This document shows positions 29,272-33,119 of a DNA stretch of 33,119 nucleotides, piece after piece. The stretch covers positions 1 through 33,119 of the IMG/VR virus record IMGVR_UViG_3300044859_001357. One strand, given 5' to 3'. Made by a program: the position numbers and the translations under genes. Origin of the DNA: a virus. Under the pieces are notes generated by a model that was not told the origin of the DNA, made no database searches, and saw only the letters and a list, made by a program, of their open reading frames with translations. The first letter of the stretch is position 1, and the number at the start of each line of letters is the position of its first letter.

Positions 29272-29787
29272 TCAATTTTCGAAGAAATGAAGCTCTCCTG
29301 ATTCACCTCGCTCGCACCAGTAGTCGTAGCGCAAGGAGCAGTTCCACGTTGCCTCCCAGTCAATGATAATCCAAGAAGGAAAATCAGCCGGAATGGCGTC
29401 CGTTTCAATCGCCTGATTTTCCGTGAAATCCGCTCTGCTTTCGGCGGTCCCGGCATACTTCTCAAGGAAGTCGTCAATGCTCGGCCCTACGTTCTCGGCG
29501 TATAACCCGAAGGCCTCCTTTTGCCATTCTTCCATTTCGATCCATTCCCAGAGAATCGCGGGAGGGGCGGAGCTTTCGGAATACCAGATTTCCGGGAACC
29601 CTTGAAAATCTTGAAACATGAGTTCCGGGTCTTGCTCGTCGGAATGCAGGGCGGCTGCGGCCTCAAGGAACTCGTCGCGGGTTGAGTATTCGCTGAGGTC
29701 GAGCCAGTCCCCAGCAATGCTGCCTGAGTTGTATTTGGCGTAGGTTCCGACGTAGAGCATCGGGTGGTTTGCGTGTTGCGTTTTCAT
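29272..29787 (-). CDS. ardA: Antirestriction protein ArdA
   Basis: A 171-residue very acidic protein. The ArdA signature is clear: MLYVGTYAKYNSGSIAGDWL, then FQGFPEIWYSES and LWEWIEME, LYAENVG, FLEKYAGTAESRADFT, and SWIIIDWEATWNCSLRYDYW. ArdA dimers mimic bent B-DNA and block type I restriction and some modification enzymes. The length matches the family (~165-170). The start lies next to a 17-bp operator-like site, so it may be among the first genes made after infection. It complements the DNA base modification cassette. Confidence 0.93.
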   Translation of the reverse strand: MKTQHANHPMLYVGTYAKYNSGSIAGDWLDLSEYSTRDEFLEAAAALHSDEQDPELMFQDFQGFPEIWYSESSAPPAILWEWIEMEEWQKEAFGLYAENVGPSIDDFLEKYAGTAESRADFTENQAIETDAIPADFPSWIIIDWEATWNCSLRYDYWCERGESGELHFFEN

Positions 29788-29795
29788 TTAATTGG

Positions 29796-29812
29796 TTTGA
29801 ATGGGGTATAAC
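29796..29812. promoter_or_regulatory. Operator-like palindrome (site D) at the ardA promoter
   Basis: TTTGAATGGGGTATAAC, with halves TTTGAA and TATAAC, begins 9 bases before ATG 29787 on the minus strand. The surrounding ~52 bases are about 90% identical to the block at 31719-31770. On the minus strand TTTTTTTTGACT lies at a -35-like place. Confidence 0.55.
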
Positions 29813-29827
29813 TGGATAGTCAAAAAA

Positions 29828-29852
29828 AAGCCGGGGGATCGAACCCCGGCTT
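29828..29852 (-). terminator. Rho-independent terminator after 29857
   Basis: On the minus strand AAGCCGGGG / CCCCGGCTT forms a 9-bp stem with a 7-base loop and is followed by a run of eight T. It ends the operon that runs from 31721 to 29857. The T run merges with the TTGACT-like box of the ardA promoter. Confidence 0.88.
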
Positions 29853-29856
29853 GTGA

Positions 29857-30147
29857 TCATGCGTAGAAATAGACTCGCCGTGAGTCATCGAGATTCCAAG
29901 CGTCATGGCGGTGTGCGGACGGGTTGTAAGGATCATACGGCAAGATGCCGAAGCTCTTGCCGTTGACGCTGCGCTCCATGTCGCGCTCCGTAAGATTGTT
30001 GTAACCTCTATATGCACCAGAGGCGTGCAGAACATCGCCAAGGACAATAGCGGCCCCAATCCGGCGTTCTTTCCAATCATCGGGGGAATGGATGAGTAGC
30101 GAATTTACAGCGTCAAGCAGGTCTGTGATTTTGATCGTTTTTTTCAT
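29857..30147 (-). CDS. Small accessory protein, unknown function
   Basis: A 96-residue protein. The N-terminal half (IKITDLLDAVNSLLIHSPDDW, GAAIVLGDVLHASGAYRG) is helical. The C-terminal half (YDPYNPSAHRHDAWNLDDSR) is rich in Tyr, Asp and His. No family is recognised. It is the last gene before the 29828 terminator. Confidence 0.6.
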   Translation of the reverse strand: MKKTIKITDLLDAVNSLLIHSPDDWKERRIGAAIVLGDVLHASGAYRGYNNLTERDMERSVNGKSFGILPYDPYNPSAHRHDAWNLDDSRRVYFYA

Positions 30148-30165
30148 AGTGGTGGCGGTTTTTAT

Positions 30166-30336
30166 TTAGTAGGAATGAAGTTGGATGCTGTCGTTTGCGC
30201 CGCTATTTTCCGGCTCGTTTTGTTGGTCCTCAAACTCAAGCTGATCGTGCGCAAGGTCACGCGCCGCGCTGGGCGGGGCGTCCTTTGCAATCCAATAGTC
30301 ATAAGCTGCGGCAAATCGTTCTTGGTAAGTTTTCAT
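30166..30336 (-). CDS. Small acidic protein, unknown function
   Basis: A 56-residue protein from ATG 30336 (MKTYQERFAAAYDYWIAKDA). It starts by ATGA overlap with the upstream stop. The rest is acidic and likely disordered (HDQLEFEDQQNEPENSGAND). No function is known. Confidence 0.55.
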   Translation of the reverse strand: MKTYQERFAAAYDYWIAKDAPPSAARDLAHDQLEFEDQQNEPENSGANDSIQLHSY

Positions 30337-30812
30337 TTGGTGTGTGTGTGTGTTGTTGCCTTGGCGATTGCAGCGTGGTGCGCTGTCATTGCTTGTTCGC
30401 AAGCGATACGTTTTTCTAAGTTGTCGCGGTCTTCTCGATGCGCGGCGGCGGCTGTGTTCCAAACCGTAGCGGTGTCGCCGTTCGCTTTGGCGATTGCGGT
30501 GCGAGCAGCCCCCCACATTGCAAGGTCGTAGCTGTCGGCTTCCCGTGGCTCCTGTGGCATGAGCATTTGCAAAGCCTCCAGCAATTCAGGCGCGGCGGCG
30601 ATTAAGCGAGCATTTGCCCCGGCATCGTTGTCTTGGATGTGATATTGCGTTACGTTTGATGAGTGATTATGGACTATCGCAATCCGCAATCCCCGCGCCA
30701 AATAAAACGACGTTTCGGAAAGCTCGTTTTGAATGTAGCCGTCCCAAGTTATTGTATCGTTGCCAATTAGCAACCATGCTGCTTCTTTTGTGATTTCTAC
30801 GGAATGTGTCAT
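30333..30812 (-). CDS. Phage accessory protein, unknown function
   Basis: A 159-residue protein. It contains the phage phrase NARLIAAAPELLEALQ, seen in many uncharacterised phage proteins. Residues 1-60 are beta-rich (SVEITKEAAWLLIGNDTITW). The C-terminus ends in Thr-His repeats (ATTHTHTK) from a CA dinucleotide tract that runs to the next start. It belongs to the leftward operon from 31721. Confidence 0.65.
   Translation of the reverse strand: MTHSVEITKEAAWLLIGNDTITWDGYIQNELSETSFYLARGLRIAIVHNHSSNVTQYHIQDNDAGANARLIAAAPELLEALQMLMPQEPREADSYDLAMWGAARTAIAKANGDTATVWNTAAAAHREDRDNLEKRIACEQAMTAHHAAIAKATTHTHTK
30340..30352. repeat. CA/GT dinucleotide tract before a start codon
   Basis: On the minus strand CACACACACACAC followed by CAAATG leads directly into the gene at 30336. 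A second such tract is at 31100-31116. It occupies the ribosome-binding region. Confidence 0.7.
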
Positions 30813-30845
30813 TGTTTCGTTTGGTTTTGTGTTTGTTGCAGTGGG

Positions 30846-31091
30846 TTAGCGGGTGGCAGCGACGGCAGCAGTGACTACTGCGACTAACTGTGGGGCGACT
30901 TCGCAAATCACTGATCGACCGTCGATGATTGCGTGAGCGATCAGCTTGCAGGTGGCAGTGGTGATTTTCTGATTTGCGGTGACGGTGAACGTGTCAACGT
31001 CGCCTTCGATGACGATGTCGCCGTTAGGGATTCGTTCGCCGAGAAGGATGCTAAGGACTGCGTTCTCTGCGTTGCGGATGGTGGTGTTCAT
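30846..31091 (-). CDS. Small accessory protein, unknown function
   Basis: An 81-residue protein (MNTTIRNAENAVLSILLGER...). It is beta-rich in the middle (NGDIVIEGDVDTFTVTANQK) and has an Ala/Val-rich C-terminal end (APQLVAVVTAAVAATR). No motif is recognised. A CA dinucleotide tract stands just before the ATG. The gene is in the leftward operon from 31721. Confidence 0.6.
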   Translation of the reverse strand: MNTTIRNAENAVLSILLGERIPNGDIVIEGDVDTFTVTANQKITTATCKLIAHAIIDGRSVICEVAPQLVAVVTAAVAATR

Positions 31092-31099
31092 TTGGTGTG

Positions 31100-31116
31100 G
31101 TGTGTGTGTGTGTGTG
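31100..31116. repeat. CA/GT dinucleotide tract before a start codon
   Basis: A 17-base GT repeat (CA on the minus strand) lies 9 bases before ATG 31091. Like the tract at 30340 it is joined to an ACCAAATG leader. Such tracts can change length. Confidence 0.7.
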
Positions 31117-31151
31117 GAGAGAGTGAAGCGGGGGAACCGCTTGTGGTTGGT

Positions 31152-31721
31152 TTAGGCTTCCGTGCAGGCATCCCAAACGGCGTCGAATGCCTCGGCGTTT
31201 TTCTTGTTGCGGCGACCTGTTGCAGAGGTTGCTTTGGCAACATACTCAGCCTGCCGAGATGAGAGTGGGCGAACCTCAAGTTGGTCAGCGAGGGACTGGT
31301 AGAATTCGTTGCCTTCATGCGACCGGAGCATATCGGCGATGTAGCCAATTTTTTCCCGGCGGCTGGCGAGGAGTTGGGCGTGAGCGTCCTCTGCTGCCTG
31401 CTGGCGTTGCCGGTAAGCGTCAAACTCGGCTGCGCGTTTTTGATTGCGAGCCTCAAGCTGCTGAGTGGTCAATCGGTAACGGATTGATTCAGAATCGGCT
31501 CCAACTTTAAGAGCGCATTCGCTGCCAATGAATCTAAGAACGCCCTCATCGTCTTTAATAACAACATGGTGGAGGATGCCAGTGCCGCAATGTGAGCAAC
31601 TCCCAGCCCCTTCGGGGGCGTTGGCGAGAGCTGCATAGTATGCGCTTGGGTTATGCTCGGCAAGTGAAGGAGACGGCAGGCTGAAAAAGCCAATGACATT
31701 AGCGTTTCTGAGTGATTTCAT
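31152..31721 (-). CDS. Phage protein with zinc-finger-like CxxC motif
   Basis: A 189-residue protein. Residues ~42-75 carry CSHCGTGILHHVVIKDDEG and a GSECALKVG, a zinc-ribbon pattern seen in uncharacterised phage proteins. A long charged helix follows (QLEARNQKRAAEFDAYRQRQ). The C-terminal part (LSSRQAEYVAKATS) may be another helical unit. It is the first gene of the leftward accessory operon and lies next to operator site E. Confidence 0.7.
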   Translation of the reverse strand: MKSLRNANVIGFFSLPSPSLAEHNPSAYYAALANAPEGAGSCSHCGTGILHHVVIKDDEGVLRFIGSECALKVGADSESIRYRLTTQQLEARNQKRAAEFDAYRQRQQAAEDAHAQLLASRREKIGYIADMLRSHEGNEFYQSLADQLEVRPLSSRQAEYVAKATSATGRRNKKNAEAFDAVWDACTEA

Positions 31722-31729
31722 TTAAATGG

Positions 31730-31746
31730 TTTGAATGGAGTTTAAC
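31730..31746. promoter_or_regulatory. Operator-like palindrome (site E)
   Basis: TTTGAATGGAGTTTAAC, with halves TTTGAA and TTTAAC, begins 9 bases before ATG 31721 on the minus strand. It lies in a ~52-base block nearly identical to the one at ardA (29785-29836), including TTTTTTGACT at a -35-like place. The accessory and ardA operons are therefore probably co-regulated. Confidence 0.55.
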
Positions 31747-32014
31747 TGGAGAGTCAAAAAAGAGCCGGGGGGTTGGTTGGTGTTTCGGTGTCAGCGTCGG
31801 CTGACTGAATGGAAAAAAACCCACTCGCTCCGGTTTGTAAACTACCTTTTTTAACGACACGAAAAAACCCTTTATTTCTAAAGGGTTGCACGGGCAAAAA
31901 AATCAAATTTTGCGTCAGGATTCTCCGAAACTTGTGAGGCGCTTCAAGGGGGCGGTCAGCACGATGAGGCGGCACTCCCCGCGAACCCGAACCCGAACCC
32001 GCTGGCGGTCATGG
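31747..32014. other. Non-coding region between late and accessory operons
   Basis: No convincing gene lies here. It holds the promoter-like end of site E, a terminator at 31866-31887 and a short CGAACCCGAACCCGAACC repeat near 31982-31999. One frame on the minus strand (31754-31975) runs through the terminator and is judged random. Confidence 0.7.
31866..31887 (-). terminator. Rho-independent terminator of the late/lysis operon
   Basis: On the minus strand AACCCTTT / AAAGGGTT forms an 8-bp stem with loop AGAAAT, followed by a T run (plus-strand A run at 31862-31867). It lies past the last lysis gene and should end the long leftward late transcript. Confidence 0.75.
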
Positions 32015-32131
32015 TTAGTAGCTGACGAACAAATAGGCCAGCCAGAAGGCCGCAAGAAACAACATGGCGATGACCCCCGGCCACCAAGGTGGGGATTCGG
32101 GCGGCTCCATGTCGTAGTTAGAAGACATCAT
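32015..32131 (-). CDS. Tiny membrane protein of the lysis cassette
   Basis: A 38-residue protein from ATG 32131 (or the second ATG at 32128): MMSSNYDMEPPESPPWWPGV. Residues ~19-36 (VIAMLFLAAFWLAYLFVS) form one transmembrane helix. Its ATG overlaps the lipoprotein stop as TAATG, so they are translated together. It may be a second holin or antiholin, or a small spanin-like helper. The assignment is inferred from size, helix and context. Confidence 0.55.
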   Translation of the reverse strand: MMSSNYDMEPPESPPWWPGVIAMLFLAAFWLAYLFVSY

Positions 32132-32268
32132 TACTTTTCGGCGAGGATTTCGATCACCCGCATGGCGGACGGCGCGTCCACGCTAACGTCTTTGCTGCCG
32201 TCCGGATTGACCCGGACGGAGCAGGAGGCGAGGCAGACAATGGCAACAAGTGTGGCGATGGTTTTCAT
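32131..32268 (-). CDS. Small lipoprotein, o-spanin candidate
   Basis: A 45-residue protein (MKTIATLVAIVCLASCSVRV). The signal peptide ends in the lipobox LASC, with Cys16 as the lipidated residue. The mature chain is ~30 residues. Small phage outer-membrane lipoproteins of the Rz1 type act with an inner-membrane partner in the last step of lysis. Unlike Rz1 it is not proline-rich. Starts by ATGA overlap with the holin-like gene. Confidence 0.6.
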   Translation of the reverse strand: MKTIATLVAIVCLASCSVRVNPDGSKDVSVDAPSAMRVIEILAEK

Positions 32269-32429
32269 GGTTCTTGGGTTGGGGTTGCGTCCTTGGCCAA
32301 ATAACCGAGGATGGCGAGAGTGACGGGCAGCGCCCATGTTTTCCAGTCCGCGATGTCGTGGCCCTGTTGGACGATCCCTTGGATGGCGGCGGCGGCGGCT
32401 GCAAGCAGTCCGATGAGTGTGGTTTTCAT
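32265..32429 (-). CDS. Small holin-like membrane protein
   Basis: A 54-residue protein (MKTTLIGLLAAAAAAIQGIV). An N-terminal hydrophobic segment (3-20) and a second (WALPVTLAILGYLA, ~33-46) give two membrane passes with a short charged loop (QGHDIADWKTW). This is the size and pattern of small phage holins, which open the inner membrane for the lysin. Its stop overlaps the lipoprotein start by ATGA. Confidence 0.6.
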   Translation of the reverse strand: MKTTLIGLLAAAAAAIQGIVQQGHDIADWKTWALPVTLAILGYLAKDATPTQEP

Positions 32430-32434
32430 AACGA

Positions 32435-32707
32435 TTATTTCCAGAACTTAGAGATGAGGTATAGGACGAAAACTCCGAGGGCGTTGAGCAGGACAGCCGC
32501 GCCGATAATTTTGTGTTTGTCCGCTTCCAGTTCGCTGACCCGTTTATTCACGGCCTCAAGCTGGTGAACCCGAACATACTCAAGCCGCATCTCGGTGATC
32601 TGGGAAAGCAGCAGGTCCACCTTGGCTTCGGTGCTTTTAATGGATGCGCCGACGGAAAGACGCCATTCGCGTTGCAGCTCGGATACTTCGGAGTGGGGTT
32701 CTGACAT
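32435..32707 (-). CDS. XhlA-like coiled-coil membrane protein, lysis cassette
   Basis: A 90-residue protein. Residues ~10-65 form a coiled coil (EVSELQREWRLSVGASIKST, VHQLEAVNKRVSELEADKHK) and residues ~66-87 one C-terminal membrane helix (IIGAAVLLNALGVFVLYLIS). XhlA/BhlA-type lysis proteins share this layout. It stands 6 bases before the holin-like gene. Role inferred from architecture and context. Confidence 0.65.
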   Translation of the reverse strand: MSEPHSEVSELQREWRLSVGASIKSTEAKVDLLLSQITEMRLEYVRVHQLEAVNKRVSELEADKHKIIGAAVLLNALGVFVLYLISKFWK

Positions 32708-32727
32708 GGGGGAGGTGGGTGAAAGTG

Positions 32728-33087
32728 TTACGGCTCGGGCTCGGGTTCCGGCGGCGCAACGTAGACAAATGCGGCTCCGTCGAACACGATGTCCGAGCGG
32801 CCAGCAGTTACAGGAGCGCGGCTGGCGAATCGCGGGACAGCGAGCGCGTCGAGGCTGGCGTTGACCTGCAGGCCCAATGCGGTATTGGCGGCAAATGTGG
32901 CGAGCGTAGCTGGCACGTCGGCGTTCAGCACGGCCAGCAGGCGGTCGGTTGGAAGACTCCAGAACTGCGCGTTGGTGGTGGCGAGCGTGCTGGCGAGATG
33001 GTGCGTGGCTTCGCCTGCTTGCAGGACGAGTTGTTCTTTTGCCTGCAAGTCGGCTTCGGCTTGGGTGAGTTGGCGGATGATTGACAT
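32728..33087 (-). CDS. Tail-region protein of unknown function, full-length copy
   Basis: A 119-residue protein. A coiled-coil N-terminus (QLTQAEADLQAKEQLVLQAG, ATHHLASTLATTNAQFW) is followed by a small domain and a PPEPEPEP tail. The ATG at 33087 has the leader ATACC. In the circular genome it comes right after the collagen-like fibre gene (the copy at 1-348) and before the lysis cassette. Family not recognised. A fibre-associated or assembly role is inferred from position. Confidence 0.7.
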   Translation of the reverse strand: MSIIRQLTQAEADLQAKEQLVLQAGEATHHLASTLATTNAQFWSLPTDRLLAVLNADVPATLATFAANTALGLQVNASLDALAVPRFASRAPVTAGRSDIVFDGAAFVYVAPPEPEPEP

Positions 33088-33119
33088 GGTATTGGTTAGT
33101 AAAGGATACAGACAGGGTG
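32740..33119. repeat. Terminal direct repeat, right copy
   Basis: This copy aligns without gaps to 1-380 with 15 mismatches between offsets 127 and 256. It marks the overlap of the circular molecule. With the repeat counted once, the genome is about 32.74 kb. Confidence 0.9.

Noticed and set aside
29247-29477. 76-codon frame on the minus strand over the end of ardA
   Set aside because: It lies in another frame inside a clear ArdA coding sequence and shows no family features.
31754-31975. 73-codon frame on the minus strand
   Set aside because: It runs through a rho-independent terminator, has no start context and no family resemblance.
1-33119. DNA methyltransferase, DDE transposase, tail sheath or full CI/Cro-type repressor
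   Set aside because: I looked for methyltransferase motifs (PC, ENV, DPPY), transposase and sheath proteins in all plausible genes and saw none. This is reading by eye and not a profile search.

Overview
The window looks like the complete genome of a small temperate tailed phage, about 32.7 kb, written as a circular or circularly permuted molecule. Bases 1-380 and 32740-33119 are the same locus read twice, with 15 mismatches and no gap. Structural and replication genes are phage-like and no host gene is intact. The only host-like sequence is the 3' half of a tRNA-Thr(CGT), which is an attP core beside a tyrosine integrase. The host is not identified. Start codons usually follow an ACC-type leader without a Shine-Dalgarno sequence, and the GC content is moderately high. 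A Verrucomicrobiota-like host is a low-confidence guess.

Layout. Nearly everything is on the minus strand. Two genes run rightward: a ribbon-helix-helix regulator (27415-27630) and the integrase (27851-28909). Leftward from 27246 lies the early operon: small DNA-binding proteins, RecT, a RecE-like exonuclease, a RuvC-like nuclease, a replication initiator with candidate origin iterons, a helicase loader, a free-standing DnaA domain IV and several small zinc-binding proteins. A rho-independent terminator at 21049-21074 closes this unit. Next comes a middle module: an SSB-like protein with a DDIPF tail, an orphan integrase-arm-like protein, a ParB-like protein, a TET/JBP dioxygenase and a TET-associated glycosyltransferase (TAGT). 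The last two are joined by 4-base stop/start overlaps to each other and to the small and large terminase subunits.

The late region continues leftward with an L,D-transpeptidase-fold lysin candidate and a Mu-like head module (portal, gpF-like, gpG-like, protease/scaffold, decoration, capsid, gp36/gp37-like). A short non-contractile tail follows (tube, 563-residue tape measure, hub, collagen-like fibre). Across the circle junction sits a lysis cassette of four tiny membrane proteins or lipoproteins, ending at a terminator at 31866-31887. Between 31721 and 28960 is a leftward accessory region with small phage genes and the antirestriction DNA mimic ArdA.

Most notable system. ParB-like, TET/JBP and TAGT together suggest that the phage oxidises and glycosylates bases of its own DNA just before packaging. 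No cytosine-C5 methyltransferase is visible, so the substrate is either host-made 5-methylcytosine or thymine, as in a base-J-like pathway. With ArdA, this gives two separate routes around host restriction. Two repeated non-coding motifs also stand out: a 17-bp operator-like palindrome at five sites in the early/lysogeny region, and GGGACCAC-type sites mostly 35-48 nt before start codons of middle and late genes.
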